Positions 1 through 9,658 are shown, counted from the stretch's first letter. The stretch is DNA of 64,000 nt from Thalassotalea sp. (GCA_029237915.1 JAQWHD010000025.1:31650-95649), one strand, 5' to 3'. The notes: generated by a model from the letters alone, not told the origin. Translations and numbers: made by a program.

Positions 1-421
<421 letters not shown>

Positions 422-440
422 TAGCCATCTTAAAATTTAT

Positions 441-476
441 AAAGGGGAATATTAGTAATAATATTCCCCTTTTTTA
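441..476 (+). terminator. Rho-independent terminator after murA
   Basis: The arms AAAGGGGAATATT and AATATTCCCC(TTT) form a stem with a short loop, followed by a run of six or more T on the plus strand. The A-rich 5' flank means it could also act on minus-strand transcripts leaving degS. Confidence 0.9.
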
Positions 477-511
477 TATCTACATTGGCACTTTTATTAA
501 TCTAATTACTA

Positions 512-1570
512 TCAGTTTATCTCGCCAATTTTAACATTTAATATTTTATGACTGTTGTCTCTAATTAAGCTTAATTTCAGAACTGAGTTGGGTTTAGTCT
601 CAGCAATAATATCTAGTGCTTGGTTAATACTGATAATATTAGTATTACCTATTTGGTAAATTACATCACCCTTAACCAATCCAGCTAGGTCTGCTGGACC
701 CTGAGGTGTTACCTCATCAATAACTATACCTTTTAGCTGTCGATTGTAGCGTTGGGAGCTAACACCTAGCCAACCTCTGGTAACACGGCCATTACTGATC
801 AATTGCTGCATTACATTGGCTGCAAGCTTATAAGGAATAGCAAAAAAGATGCCTTGGATACTCTCTTTTTGATTTGAGCGGTTAAACTGGGCGGTAGAAA
901 TACCAACCAAATCGCCATTGCTATTGACTACAGCACCACCTGAATTACCATCGTTAATCGCGGCATCCATTTGTAAAAACTCTCTATAGCTATTGCTACT
1001 TAAACCATTACGCCCAGTGGCACTAATAATCCCTTGGGTGATTGTTTGTCCAAGGTTTAATGGGTTACCTATGGCTAAAACCACATCGCCAACAAGCGGT
1101 GTTAAGCTATCATCGATAGGAATAACCGGTAAGTTTGCCGCATGTACCTTAAGTACAGCTAAATCTGTAAATTCATCGCTGCCAATCAGCTCGGCAGTTA
1201 ACTCAGTGCTATCTTGCAGAATTACTGTGATTAAATCAGCATTCTGTACCACGTGGTTGTTAGTGAGGATATAACCTCTTGCATCCATGATAACACCAGA
1301 TCCTAATTTTACTCTTTGGATTGGACGACTTCGATATCTTGGATTGTTTTCAATACTTTCAGAATAAATATTAACTACGGATGGAGCTGCTTTAACCACT
1401 GCGTTTGCATAGGAAATGGGCTTTGCTTTGCTGTCTTGGTTAGCGAAAATATTTAAAGATAGATTAGTACCTTCCCTCATTTCGGGAATAAGCAGTAATA
1501 ATACCACCGCGACTAATAATCCATAGCTGGCGGCTTTTATTACATAAGACAAAAAAGGGATTAATTTCAC
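512..1570 (-). CDS. degS: DegS, site-1 protease of the sigma-E response
   Basis: Membrane-anchored periplasmic serine protease of 352 aa. In this family it senses misfolded outer-membrane proteins through its PDZ domain and cleaves the anti-sigma factor RseA. A single N-terminal membrane segment spans roughly residues 11-29 and is followed by a trypsin-like domain. The visible triad is His106 in TNNHVV, Asp136 in TDLAVL and Ser210 in GNSGGA. One PDZ domain (about 262-350) ends the protein. Having one PDZ and a non-cleaved anchor distinguishes it from the neighbouring DegQ, which has a signal peptide and two PDZ domains. It lies about 120 bp downstream of degQ in the same orientation, the usual gammaproteobacterial degQ-degS pair. 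Confidence 0.95.
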   Translation of the reverse strand: MKLIPFLSYVIKAASYGLLVAVVLLLLIPEMREGTNLSLNIFANQDSKAKPISYANAVVKAAPSVVNIYSESIENNPRYRSRPIQRVKLGSGVIMDARGYILTNNHVVQNADLITVILQDSTELTAELIGSDEFTDLAVLKVHAANLPVIPIDDSLTPLVGDVVLAIGNPLNLGQTITQGIISATGRNGLSSNSYREFLQMDAAINDGNSGGAVVNSNGDLVGISTAQFNRSNQKESIQGIFFAIPYKLAANVMQQLISNGRVTRGWLGVSSQRYNRQLKGIVIDEVTPQGPADLAGLVKGDVIYQIGNTNIISINQALDIIAETKPNSVLKLSLIRDNSHKILNVKIGEIN

Positions 1571-1641
1571 GGCAATATTAGATTTGGTAATTATTTTTAA
1601 AGTAACTAAAGAGTAGCATTAAAAAGGCGATGTTTGTAGGA

Positions 1642-1669
1642 GTAAAGGCAAGCTTAAACTTGCCTTTAC
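1642..1669 (-). terminator. Hairpin between degQ and degS
   Basis: A perfect 11-bp inverted repeat (GTAAAGGCAAG / CTTGCCTTTAC) with a 6-nt loop sits just after the degQ stop. The T-tract is short, so it may be a weak terminator or attenuator separating degQ from degS rather than a strong stop. Confidence 0.55.
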
Positions 1670-1688
1670 TATGAATAATAAATATTAA

Positions 1689-3044
1689 CTAGCGGATCAT
1701 TAAATATAATTCACTATTACCGCGAATAACGTTTAGTGCCACAACGCCTTCTATACCTTCGAGAGCTGTTCTAAGCTCGGCTATATTATTCACTCTTTTG
1801 CGGTTCATTCCTGCGATTATATCGCCTTTTTTAAGCCCGGTAGAAGCGGCAGGGGAGTTACTATCAAGACTGTTAACATCAACACCATTGTTACTGTCGT
1901 TGTTAGCGAGCTCGGCGCCTTCTAACATAGGGTGTATGTTCGCTGCTGCAATTTGGCTATCCGGAGCCGATTGTAGCTTAACGGTAACCGTCTTTTCGTC
2001 ACCATCACGCAGTAAGGTAATTTTAACTTTTTTGCCTGCGCCAATAGAGCCGATTTTACCACGCAGGGCATTAAAGCTCTTAACCTTCTTGCCATTGACT
2101 GCAATAATGATATCTCCGGCTTTAATTCCAGCTAAATCTGCTGCTGAATCAGGAGATACTTGGCTAACAAAACCGCCTTGATTTGTTGTAAGATCCATCG
2201 CTTTTGCTAGTTCAGGGTTAATTGAGTTACCTGTAATACCAAGTACACCTCGACGAACTTCGCCGTATTCAATTATTTGATTGGTCAAGTTTTGCATCAT
2301 GTTACTCGGAATTGCAAAGCCTATACCTACGTTGCCACCACTAGGGCCTAATATAGCGGTATTAATACCGATTAACTCGCCTCGAAGGTTCACTAACGCA
2401 CCGCCAGAGTTACCGCTGTTAATTGCGGCATCCGTTTGAATAAAGTCTTCTAAGTTTTCAATGTTTAAGCCACTTCGGCCTAACGCACTAACAATACCCG
2501 AAGTAACCGTTTGCCCTAAACCGAAAGGGCTGCCAATAGCAACGGCAAAATCACCTACCCTTAAGTCATCTGAGTCTGCAATTTTTACCGCCGTTAAATC
2601 ATCAGCTTTAATTTGTAGCAAGGCAATGTCACTCGCAGCATCAGTACCGATCTTTTTAGCTTCGATTTGGCGACCGTCTTTTAAAGTCACTAGAATTTCA
2701 TCGGCTTGGTCAATAACGTGGTTGTTGGTAACCACATAACCATTCTTTGCATCAATAATAACGCCAGAGCCAAGTCCACGAAAAGGACGTTCTTGTGCTT
2801 GTTGTTGGCCGCGACGTTGACCAAAGAAAAATTTAAAAGCATCGGGCACTTGCTGTTTAACTTCGTGCGTACCTGCAACCGATATACTGACCACACCTGG
2901 GGTAGTGTATTCAAGCATAGGCGCTAGGCTTGGTAATGGCTCGCCATCTAAATGCATAGGCAGCGCTGCAGTGGCTAATGTAGGGAAAAGAGATAAACTG
3001 CCTACGACTAAGGCAATAGCAGATAATGAAGAGAATTTTTGCAT
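1689..3044 (-). CDS. degQ: DegQ/DegP-family periplasmic serine endoprotease
   Basis: Periplasmic HtrA protease/chaperone of 451 aa that degrades or holds misfolded envelope proteins. A Sec signal peptide covers about residues 1-26, with cleavage near TLATA-ALP. The trypsin-like domain shows His109 (TNNHVI), Asp139 (SDIALL) and Ser213 (GNSGGA). Two PDZ domains follow, at about 255-345 and 370-447. The LA loop after residue 60 is short (QRRGQQQAQE), which fits DegQ better than DegP. It is paired with degS. A strong inverted repeat lies about 30 bp upstream of the start codon and could be regulatory. Confidence 0.93.
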   Translation of the reverse strand: MQKFSSLSAIALVVGSLSLFPTLATAALPMHLDGEPLPSLAPMLEYTTPGVVSISVAGTHEVKQQVPDAFKFFFGQRRGQQQAQERPFRGLGSGVIIDAKNGYVVTNNHVIDQADEILVTLKDGRQIEAKKIGTDAASDIALLQIKADDLTAVKIADSDDLRVGDFAVAIGSPFGLGQTVTSGIVSALGRSGLNIENLEDFIQTDAAINSGNSGGALVNLRGELIGINTAILGPSGGNVGIGFAIPSNMMQNLTNQIIEYGEVRRGVLGITGNSINPELAKAMDLTTNQGGFVSQVSPDSAADLAGIKAGDIIIAVNGKKVKSFNALRGKIGSIGAGKKVKITLLRDGDEKTVTVKLQSAPDSQIAAANIHPMLEGAELANNDSNNGVDVNSLDSNSPAASTGLKKGDIIAGMNRKRVNNIAELRTALEGIEGVVALNVIRGNSELYLMIR

Positions 3045-3074
3045 ATTGTTGAGACTCCAATTAGTTATATTAAT

Positions 3075-3106
3075 TCGCCTATAAGTTAAATATTAACTAT
3101 AGGCGA
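3075..3106. promoter_or_regulatory. Large inverted repeat upstream of degQ
   Basis: The arms TCGCCTATA(a)GTTAA and TTAACTATAGGCGA are complementary over 14 bp with one bulged base and a 3-nt centre. It lies 31-62 bp upstream of the degQ start. There is no T-run on the minus strand, so it is not an obvious terminator for zapG. It could be an operator or a 5'-UTR stem-loop. Confidence 0.5.
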
Positions 3107-3208
3107 GATAACAATTATTCAAGAAGGTATCACTATTTAATAATTAGTATTTATACCTATGAACTTAAAGACTCAGGAAAAAAATAAAAGTTCCGAGATT
3201 CGTTATTT

Positions 3209-3661
3209 TTAACTAGGGCTATTTGTAACAACTTGTTTCGTATCATTAAATAGTCCACTTGGATCAGACGAGTAATCTAACGGTGGCTCAGTAGCAAGTC
3301 CTTCATTGCGTTTACGCGAAGGTTTAACTTTCTTGGTATTTTCACGTAAGTTTGCTTCAGTATCGGCAGAGAAAAATGGCATAGCATTTGGTTTAGCTGT
3401 GGCAGTATTCAACAACTTAGTACTTTTTTCCATTTGTTGCATTGCAACTTTACACGTTTCATTCATTTGCTCTAATAGTTGAGCTGAATTATCTAGGTGC
3501 AAAGCAACTTCTTGTTGATATTGTTCTAAAGAAGTTTTGCTTTCGCTTACTTCTTTTTCTAAACGTTGATAGTCTTGTTCAGATGCTGATAATTTTTTAC
3601 TAACGAAAAATCCCGCGATAGCACCAACAACTGCGCCAGCTAACAGATAAACTAGTTCCAT
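3209..3661 (-). CDS. zapG: ZapG (YhcB), DUF1043 inner-membrane division/envelope factor
   Basis: Small inner-membrane protein of 150 aa of the YhcB/DUF1043 family, which links envelope growth with division. One N-terminal membrane helix (about residues 3-21, LVYLLAGAVVGAIAGFFV) is followed by a long charged coiled coil (about 27-85) and a polar, disordered C-terminal tail. The family is conserved between the degQ/degS pair and zapE in gammaproteobacteria, as here. It is transcribed divergently from zapE with about 155 bp between the starts. The function rests on family and position, since there are no catalytic motifs to see. Confidence 0.9.
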   Translation of the reverse strand: MELVYLLAGAVVGAIAGFFVSKKLSASEQDYQRLEKEVSESKTSLEQYQQEVALHLDNSAQLLEQMNETCKVAMQQMEKSTKLLNTATAKPNAMPFFSADTEANLRENTKKVKPSRKRNEGLATEPPLDYSSDPSGLFNDTKQVVTNSPS

Positions 3662-3817
3662 AATTACAATCCTAAATAAATTTGAAAATGAAATATACCC
3701 AATTAAGGTACATGTTTATATAATAGCTCTGATTTTACATATACCCAAGCGTAACTTATGTATAAACATGTATTTTTTTCAAGGGCATAGCCTATAACTT
3801 GGTAATAACTGAAATTT

Positions 3818-4933
3818 ATGATCAAACTGACCCCATTACAAAAATATCAAGCTGACTTAACGCAAGATGGTTTTGTCTTTGATGCCGCCCAAGAGAACGC
3901 CGTAAAAAATTTACAGCGCTTATTTGATGACCTTCAAAATCAACCACTACCGGTAACTGGTTTTAAAAAAGTTCTAAAAGGTTGGGTTAAAACTTACGGT
4001 AAAAAAAATCCTAAGACTGTGCAAGGACTCTATTTTTGGGGAGGTGTAGGTCGCGGTAAAACTTATCTGGTAGATACATTTTATGATTGCTTGCCATTTG
4101 AAAATAAAATGCGCGTCCATTTTCATCGCTTTATGCACCGCGTCCATCAAGAATTAAAATTGTTAACGGGTGCTGCCGACCCTTTAAAAATTATTGCAAA
4201 AAAGTTTGCTGATGAAACCTGTATCATTTGTTTTGATGAATTTTTTGTTTCTGATATTACCGATGCAATGTTACTGGGTACCTTATTTGAAGAACTCTTT
4301 AGTCATAATGTCACCTTAGTTGCGACATCAAATATTATCCCTGATGATTTATATCGTAATGGCCTACAAAGAGCTCGATTCCTGCCCGCGATTAACTTAA
4401 TAAACAAACACTGCGATGTCGTTAATGTTGATAGCGGTATTGATTATCGCTTACGTACGCTTGAGCAAGCAGAAATATATCACTACCCACTTGATCAACA
4501 AGCCGATGCTAACCTATGTACTTACTTTAAGCAGTTATCGGTAGAGGCTGGAAAAACAAACGTTGATATTGAAATTAACAACCGGCAACTAAATACCATC
4601 GCCGTATCTGATGGCGTGGTTCATTTTGATTTTCATCAACTGTGTGAAACTGCCCGCAGCCAAGGCGATTATATGGAGATCAGCCGAGAATACCATAGTG
4701 TCCTTCTTGCCAATGTTAAGCAAATGGGCCGAGACACGGATGATAGTGCTCGCCGTTTCATTGCTATGGTTGATGAATTTTACGAACGCGGTGTGAAATT
4801 AATAATATCTGCTGAAGTTGCGATGGAACAACTCTACACGGATGGCGGATTAAATTTTGAATTTAAACGCTGCTTAAGTCGGTTACAAGAAATGCAATCT
4901 CATGATTATTTAGCCAGTGAACACTTGCCTTAA
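3818..4933 (+). CDS. zapE: ZapE, AFG1-like ATPase of the Z-ring
   Basis: Cytoplasmic AFG1-family P-loop ATPase of 371 aa. In E. coli it associates with FtsZ and destabilises Z-ring polymers under some conditions. Walker A is GGVGRGKT at about residues 75-82 and Walker B is IICFDEFF with Asp140/Glu141. The sensor-like stretch LVATSNIIP and the arginine-containing NGLQRARFLP block are also present. Length is typical. It is a single gene between zapG (divergent) and the rplM leader. Confidence 0.95.
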   Translation: MIKLTPLQKYQADLTQDGFVFDAAQENAVKNLQRLFDDLQNQPLPVTGFKKVLKGWVKTYGKKNPKTVQGLYFWGGVGRGKTYLVDTFYDCLPFENKMRVHFHRFMHRVHQELKLLTGAADPLKIIAKKFADETCIICFDEFFVSDITDAMLLGTLFEELFSHNVTLVATSNIIPDDLYRNGLQRARFLPAINLINKHCDVVNVDSGIDYRLRTLEQAEIYHYPLDQQADANLCTYFKQLSVEAGKTNVDIEINNRQLNTIAVSDGVVHFDFHQLCETARSQGDYMEISREYHSVLLANVKQMGRDTDDSARRFIAMVDEFYERGVKLIISAEVAMEQLYTDGGLNFEFKRCLSRLQEMQSHDYLASEHLP

Positions 4934-5031
4934 ACTGCAGTTTTTTAGCAATTAATGGACTTTTTTTAAAATAAATGTAAAAAAACAGCGTTTGTGTGAA
5001 AAATATACGTGATCTTTTGTTTATTTATCTA

Positions 5032-5139
5032 TATAATTCGCGGCTCCCAACGTTACTACTGCTTGAAAAAGCATCAGGCTCGATACTCGAAGGGGTAATG
5101 CGTGGTCTAATTTAAACCGATAATCGGATAACCGATTAT
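5032..5139 (+). promoter_or_regulatory. rplM-rpsI promoter -10 and structured leader
   Basis: A perfect -10 hexamer TATAAT (5032-5037) is followed by the GC-rich discriminator CGCGGCTCCC, a pattern typical of growth-rate or stringently controlled ribosomal promoters. The -35 is poor. The ~130-nt leader holds an 8-bp hairpin (ATAATCGG / CCGATTAT, 5120-5139) that competes with a smaller alternative, CCGA / TCGG (5117-5127). In E. coli the rplM leader is known to be feedback-regulated by L13, so this hairpin is a candidate target. Confidence 0.6.
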
Positions 5140-5175
5140 TAATTTATGTAACTTTATTTAAAATGGGTTTCTTTA

Positions 5176-5604
5176 ATGAAAACTTTTACAGCTAAACCAG
5201 AAAGCGTACAACGCGAATGGTTTTTAGTGGACGCCGAAGATAAAACTTTAGGTCGTATCGCTACAGAGATTGCTTCTCGTTTACGTGGTAAGCATAAAGC
5301 AGAATACACTCCTAGTGTTGATACTGGTGATTACATCGTAGTTATCAATGCAGAGAAAGTACGTGTTACAGGTAACAAAGCGAAAGGTAAAATTTACTAC
5401 TCGCATACTGAATACGTTGGTGGCCTTAAGCAAATTAGTTTCGAAAAACTAATCGCTAAAGCTCCAGAGCGTGTTATTGAACTTGCCGTTAAAGGTATGT
5501 TACCAAAAGGCCCTCTAGGCCGTGACATGTTCCGTAAATTAAAAGTGTATGCTGGTGCTGAGCACAAACATACTGCACAACAACCTAAAGTTTTGGAGTT
5601 ATAA
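5176..5604 (+). CDS. rplM: 50S ribosomal protein L13
   Basis: Early-assembling large-subunit protein of 142 aa, the standard length. Characteristic stretches are the N-terminal [17 protein letters not shown], the GDYIVVINA segment and [10 protein letters not shown]. It forms a two-gene operon with rpsI, 3 bp downstream. The start codon follows a long AT-rich leader. Confidence 0.99.
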   Translation: MKTFTAKPESVQREWFLVDAEDKTLGRIATEIASRLRGKHKAEYTPSVDTGDYIVVINAEKVRVTGNKAKGKIYYSHTEYVGGLKQISFEKLIAKAPERVIELAVKGMLPKGPLGRDMFRKLKVYAGAEHKHTAQQPKVLEL

Positions 5605-5607
5605 ACA

Positions 5608-6000
5608 ATGGCTGATAATCAATATTACGGTACTGGTCGTCGCAAGAGCTCAACTGCTCGTGTGTTTATGAAAGCTGGTAACGGTGCAATTACAATTAAC
5701 AATCGTGAACTTGACGTTTACTTCACTCGTCCTACTGCTCGCATGGTTGTTCGCCAAGCACTTGAGTTAGTTGGTATGGTTGAAAAGTTTGATCTTAACA
5801 TCACTGTAGTTGGTGGTGGTATTACTGGTCAATCTGGCGCAATCCGTCACGGTATCACTCGTGCATTAATGCAATTTGACGAAACTTTACGTTCTGATTT
5901 ACGTACAGCTGGTTTCGTTACTCGTGATGCTCGTAAAGTTGAACGTAAGAAAGTTGGTTTACACAAAGCGCGTAAACGTCCACAATTCTCAAAACGTTAA
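5608..6000 (+). CDS. rpsI: 30S ribosomal protein S9
   Basis: Small-subunit head protein of 130 aa whose basic C-terminal tail reaches the P-site tRNA. It starts with the conserved [14 protein letters not shown] and ends with the invariant-type tail [17 protein letters not shown]. It is the second gene of the rplM-rpsI operon and is followed directly by a strong terminator. Confidence 0.99.
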   Translation: MADNQYYGTGRRKSSTARVFMKAGNGAITINNRELDVYFTRPTARMVVRQALELVGMVEKFDLNITVVGGGITGQSGAIRHGITRALMQFDETLRSDLRTAGFVTRDARKVERKKVGLHKARKRPQFSKR

Positions 6001-6017
6001 TTTTACATTACGTATGC

Positions 6018-6048
6018 AAAAACCGACCTTATGGTCGGTTTTTTTTTG
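6018..6048 (+). terminator. Terminator of the rplM-rpsI operon
   Basis: The stem AAAAACCGACC / GGTCGGTTTTT has a TTAT loop and runs straight into a run of T. It is 17 bp after the rpsI stop. Confidence 0.93.
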
Positions 6049-6151
6049 CTTATAAAATGGCCGAACAATCAATCATCTACATTTCTGTTACATCTTTAGT
6101 CTAGAATATCGCCATAGAGTGAAATAAGCGCACTTCTTATAGGGATTTACC

Positions 6152-6180
6152 TTGTAAAAAAACGCCCATTTCATTATCAT
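6152..6180 (+). promoter_or_regulatory. Probable promoter of petABC
   Basis: TTGTAA (6152-6157) and TATCAT (6175-6180) are separated by 17 bp. They match the sigma-70 consensus at 4 of 6 and 5 of 6 positions. The site lies about 120 bp upstream of petA, after the rpsI terminator. The prediction rests on hexamers only. Confidence 0.5.
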
Positions 6181-6300
6181 AAACAAAAATTTTTTAACTA
6201 CATTTTGTCGAGTTTAATTACCAGTTGATTAAGTTTATGCAAAATTGTTTGTTAAAAACAAATCTAAAAATCAGTGTCTAGTAAATATTGGAGAATTGAA

Positions 6301-6891
6301 ATGAGCAATGCGCCCGTGAATAACGGCCGTCGACGCTTTCTAACCGCAGCTACGTCAGTAGTTGGTGGTGTAGGCGTTGTTGGTGCAGCTGTGCCATTTA
6401 TTGCTTCCTGGAACCCAAGTGCCAAAGCGAAAGCGGCCGGTGCACCAGTTGAAGTTAACATCAGCAAAATCGCTACCGGACAATTAATCCGTGCCGAATA
6501 TCGTGGTAAGCCAGTTTATATTGTGCGCCGCGGCAAGGATATAATTGATGGTTTAAGTGGTCACGACGATTTATTACGTGATCCTGCTTCAGAAGAAGCG
6601 CAACAACCTAGCTATGCAACGAACCCTCATCGTTCAATTAACCCTGAGTACTTAGTTGCTGAAGGTGTATGTACGCATTTAGGTTGTGCACCAACGTATC
6701 AGAAAGGTGATTTTGCTGAGCAAGTTGAAGGCGTAGATTACGGTTTCTTTTGTCCATGTCACGGTTCTAAATTTGATATGGCAGGTCGAGTATTTGCAGG
6801 CGTTCCAGCTCCGCTTAACTTAGTGGTTCCAGAGCATTCATTCCCATCTGAAGGTACCTTACTTATCGGTATCGGCCAAGGAGACGCATAA
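6301..6891 (+). CDS. petA: Ubiquinol-cytochrome c reductase, Rieske iron-sulfur subunit
   Basis: Rieske [2Fe-2S] subunit of the cytochrome bc1 complex, 196 aa. It accepts electrons from ubiquinol at the outer face of the inner membrane. A twin-arginine signal (GRRRFLTAA, residues 9-17) leads into the membrane anchor (about 18-36). The cluster ligands are in CTHLGC (124-129) and CPCHGS (151-156). I chose the ATG at 6301 because it has GGAG 8 bp upstream and gives the normal Tat leader. A longer in-frame start 27 bp upstream would add an atypical extension. The stop overlaps petB as TAATG. Confidence 0.97.
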   Translation: MSNAPVNNGRRRFLTAATSVVGGVGVVGAAVPFIASWNPSAKAKAAGAPVEVNISKIATGQLIRAEYRGKPVYIVRRGKDIIDGLSGHDDLLRDPASEEAQQPSYATNPHRSINPEYLVAEGVCTHLGCAPTYQKGDFAEQVEGVDYGFFCPCHGSKFDMAGRVFAGVPAPLNLVVPEHSFPSEGTLLIGIGQGDA

Positions 6892-8156
6892 TGTTTGCTA
6901 ATTTAATGGCTTGGTTTGACGCACGTCTTCCTGTGACTGATGCTTGGAATAAGCATTTAGCTCAATACCCAGCACCAAAAAACTTTAACTTTTGGTACTT
7001 TTTTGGCTCTTTAGCCATGTTAGTACTCGTTAACCAAATCGTTACTGGTATCTGGTTAACAATGAACTATGAACCATCTGGCGATGGCGCATTTGCTTCT
7101 GTAGAATACATTATGCGTGATGTTGATTACGGTTGGTTATTACGTTACATGCATTCAACGGGTGCTTCGGCATTCTTTATCGTTGTTTACTTACACATGT
7201 ACCGTGGCCTAATGTACGGTTCATACCAAAAACCACGTGAATTACTGTGGATTTTCGGTATGTTAATCTACTTAGTATTAATGGCTGAAGCTTTCATGGG
7301 CTACCTATTACCTTGGGGTAATATGAGTTTCTGGGGTGCACAGGTTATTATTTCACTATTTGGTGCTATACCTGTAATTGGTGATGACTTAACTACTTGG
7401 ATCCGTGGTGACTATGTTATCTCTGGTGCAACGTTAAATCGTTTCTTCGCATTACACGTTATCGCTCTACCTTTAGTACTTGTTATCTTAGTGTTCTTAC
7501 ACATTTTAGCGCTTCATGAAGTTGGTTCTAACAACCCTGAAGGCACAAATATTAAGAAGAAAAAAGGTAGCGTACCTGAAGAAGAGAAGAGTAAATTTAC
7601 CTTCCACAAAGCTTATACTGATAAGTATGACATTGTTGATGCTATCCCGTTCCATCCTTATTATTCTGTAAAAGATATTATGGGTGTTGTTGGTTTCCTA
7701 ATTTTATTCTGTTGGGTTATGTTCTTTGCACCAGAAGGTGGTGGTTACTTCCTTGAGGCGCCGAACTTTACTCCTGCAAATGGCTTGAAAACTCCAGAGC
7801 ACATTGTGCCAGTTTGGTACTTCGGTCCTTTCTACACTATTTTACGTGTTATTCCTGACAAATTATTAGGTATGTTAGGTATGTTCGCGGCAATTGGTAT
7901 GTTATTCGCTTTACCATGGTTCGACCGTGGTACGGTTAAGTCATTCAAATTCCGTAGCAAATGGCATTTATTTAACTTAGTACAATTTACTATCTGTTTT
8001 ATCGTATTAGGTGTATTAGGTACTATGCCAGCATCTGAACTTGCGAATTTAATTGGTCGTATTGCGACTCTTGGTTATTTTGGTTTCTTCATTGCGCTTT
8101 GGTTCTACTCAAAAAATGAGCAAACTAAGCCGGTACCAGAAAGGGTGTCTAAATAA
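6891..8156 (+). CDS. petB: Cytochrome b subunit of the bc1 complex
   Basis: Integral membrane cytochrome b of 421 aa that carries both b-type hemes and the Qo and Qi sites. Heme-ligand histidines are visible in LLRYMHSTGASAFF plus VVYLHMYRG and in RFFALHVIALPL plus VFLHILALHE. The Qo-site motif usually written PEWY reads PVWY here (EHIVPVWYFGPFY), a variant I recall from other gammaproteobacteria. About eight membrane helices are expected. It is coupled by TAATG to petA upstream and petC downstream. Confidence 0.98.
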   Translation: MFANLMAWFDARLPVTDAWNKHLAQYPAPKNFNFWYFFGSLAMLVLVNQIVTGIWLTMNYEPSGDGAFASVEYIMRDVDYGWLLRYMHSTGASAFFIVVYLHMYRGLMYGSYQKPRELLWIFGMLIYLVLMAEAFMGYLLPWGNMSFWGAQVIISLFGAIPVIGDDLTTWIRGDYVISGATLNRFFALHVIALPLVLVILVFLHILALHEVGSNNPEGTNIKKKKGSVPEEEKSKFTFHKAYTDKYDIVDAIPFHPYYSVKDIMGVVGFLILFCWVMFFAPEGGGYFLEAPNFTPANGLKTPEHIVPVWYFGPFYTILRVIPDKLLGMLGMFAAIGMLFALPWFDRGTVKSFKFRSKWHLFNLVQFTICFIVLGVLGTMPASELANLIGRIATLGYFGFFIALWFYSKNEQTKPVPERVSK

Positions 8157-8899
8157 TGAAAAAAATAATAATTGCTCTATTAACTTTAGTGCCTACATTA
8201 GTATTAGCGGCAGGTGGTGGTGCACCACTTGACCATGCTAATAATGATATTACTGATAAAGAATCATTACGCAATGGTGCAGCAACCTACATGAACAATT
8301 GTTTAGGTTGTCATCAATTGCAATATCAACGATACAACCGTACCTTCACTGATCTAGAAATCGATGAGAAAGAAGGTATTGAAACGCTAATGTTTACTGG
8401 TGAAAAAGTTGGTGATCACATCACTAACACTATGCCAGAAAAAGAAGCTGCAGCATTTTTTGGTGCTGCGCCGCCTGATTTAACACTTGTTACCCGTTTT
8501 AGAAGTAGCGATTGGTTATATACATATTTACGCTCTTTCTATGCTGACAGTGCACGCCCATTTGGCGTAAACAACGCAGTATTTAAAGATGTAGGTATGC
8601 CACATGTATTCCAACAGTTACAAGGTGTACAAGAGTTAACCGCTGACGCTAAAGCTATGTTACAATCAGACAAAGTTCGTCCACTTACTAGTGCAGACCT
8701 TGTTTTGACCCAACCTGGGGATTTAACACCTGCAGAGTATGATGTAGTCGTTCGCGATTTAGTTAACTTTTTAGAATATACCGGTGAGCCAAGCAAAGTT
8801 GAGCGTCATCGTTTAGGTTACTGGGTACTTGGTTTCCTAGTGATTCTATTTATATTTAGTTATTTATTGAAGAAAGAATATTGGCGCGACGTTCACTAA
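8156..8899 (+). CDS. petC: Cytochrome c1 subunit of the bc1 complex
   Basis: Periplasm-facing cytochrome c1 of 247 aa that passes electrons from the Rieske protein to soluble cytochrome c. A signal peptide (about residues 1-18, VLA-AG) is present, with the heme-binding CLGCH at 49-53. A C-terminal membrane anchor (about 222-240) ends in KKEYWRDVH. It is the last gene of petABC, and a long stem-loop follows 20 bp after the stop. Confidence 0.97.
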   Translation: MKKIIIALLTLVPTLVLAAGGGAPLDHANNDITDKESLRNGAATYMNNCLGCHQLQYQRYNRTFTDLEIDEKEGIETLMFTGEKVGDHITNTMPEKEAAAFFGAAPPDLTLVTRFRSSDWLYTYLRSFYADSARPFGVNNAVFKDVGMPHVFQQLQGVQELTADAKAMLQSDKVRPLTSADLVLTQPGDLTPAEYDVVVRDLVNFLEYTGEPSKVERHRLGYWVLGFLVILFIFSYLLKKEYWRDVH

Positions 8900-8919
8900 T
8901 ATTTTTACAATAGTAAATT

Positions 8920-8958
8920 GGGGCTATACTAATTTTATTGAAATTAGTAGTTAGCCCC
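8920..8958 (+). terminator. Long stem-loop between petC and sspA
   Basis: GGGGCTA-t-ACTAATTT pairs with AAATTAGT-ag-TTAGCCCC, giving more than 15 bp with small internal bulges, followed only by TTTG. It looks like a partial terminator or attenuator between petABC and sspAB. The short T-run suggests read-through is possible. Confidence 0.65.
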
Positions 8959-9016
8959 TTTGTCGTACTTATAACAATGTAAGTACCACTTTTTAAGAGA
9001 AATCTTTGGAGGATAT

Positions 9017-9658
9017 ATGGCTGTAGCCGCCAACAAGCGTTCTGTAATGACGTTGTTTTCATATGATGATGATTTATACTCACATCAAGCTCGTATTGTA
9101 CTTGCAGAAAAAGGTGTAGGAGTTGACATCCATTTAGTTGAAATGGACAACTTACCTGAAGATTTAATCGATTTAAATCCATACGGTACAGTACCAACGT
9201 TAATTGATCGTGAGTTAGCTTTATATGAAGCTAAGATCATTATGGAATACTTAGATGAGCGTTTTCCTCATCCACCATTAATGCCAGTTTATCCTGTTGC
9301 TCGTGGTCGTAGTCGTTTAATGATGCATCGCGTTGAAACTGACTGGTATAGCCTAGCGAAGATTATTCTTAACGGTAATTCAGCTGATGCTGAAAAAGCT
9401 CGTCAAGACTTACGCGAAAGCTTGTTAAGCATTGCACCAATCTTAAACGAAGCACCATACTTTATGAGTGAAGAGTTCAGCTTAGTTGACTGTTACTTAG
9501 CACCATTATTATGGCGTTTACCAGCTTTTGGTATTGAATTATCAGGCCAAGGCAGCAAAGAGCTTAAAATCTATATGCTACGTTTGTTCGATCGTGAATC
9601 ATTTCAAGCTTCATTAACTGAAACTGAACGTGAATTACGCTTCGGTCGTCCAGCATAA
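9017..9658 (+). CDS. sspA: SspA, stringent starvation protein A
   Basis: GST-fold RNA-polymerase-associated regulator of 213 aa involved in stationary-phase and starvation transcription. The N-terminal thioredoxin-like domain (about 10-88) contains the family stretch LFSYDDDLYSHQARIVLAEKGV and NPYGTVPTL. An all-helical C-terminal GST domain follows. The start is supported by GGAGG 7 bp upstream. It is paired with sspB 19 bp downstream, the conserved gammaproteobacterial arrangement. Confidence 0.96.
   Translation: MAVAANKRSVMTLFSYDDDLYSHQARIVLAEKGVGVDIHLVEMDNLPEDLIDLNPYGTVPTLIDRELALYEAKIIMEYLDERFPHPPLMPVYPVARGRSRLMMHRVETDWYSLAKIILNGNSADAEKARQDLRESLLSIAPILNEAPYFMSEEFSLVDCYLAPLLWRLPAFGIELSGQGSKELKIYMLRLFDRESFQASLTETERELRFGRPA

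Noticed and set aside
1798..2181. Long antisense frames opposite degQ, degS, ftsZ, murD, the kinase and others
   Set aside because: These are shadow frames of well-identified genes, with no ribosome sites or domains.
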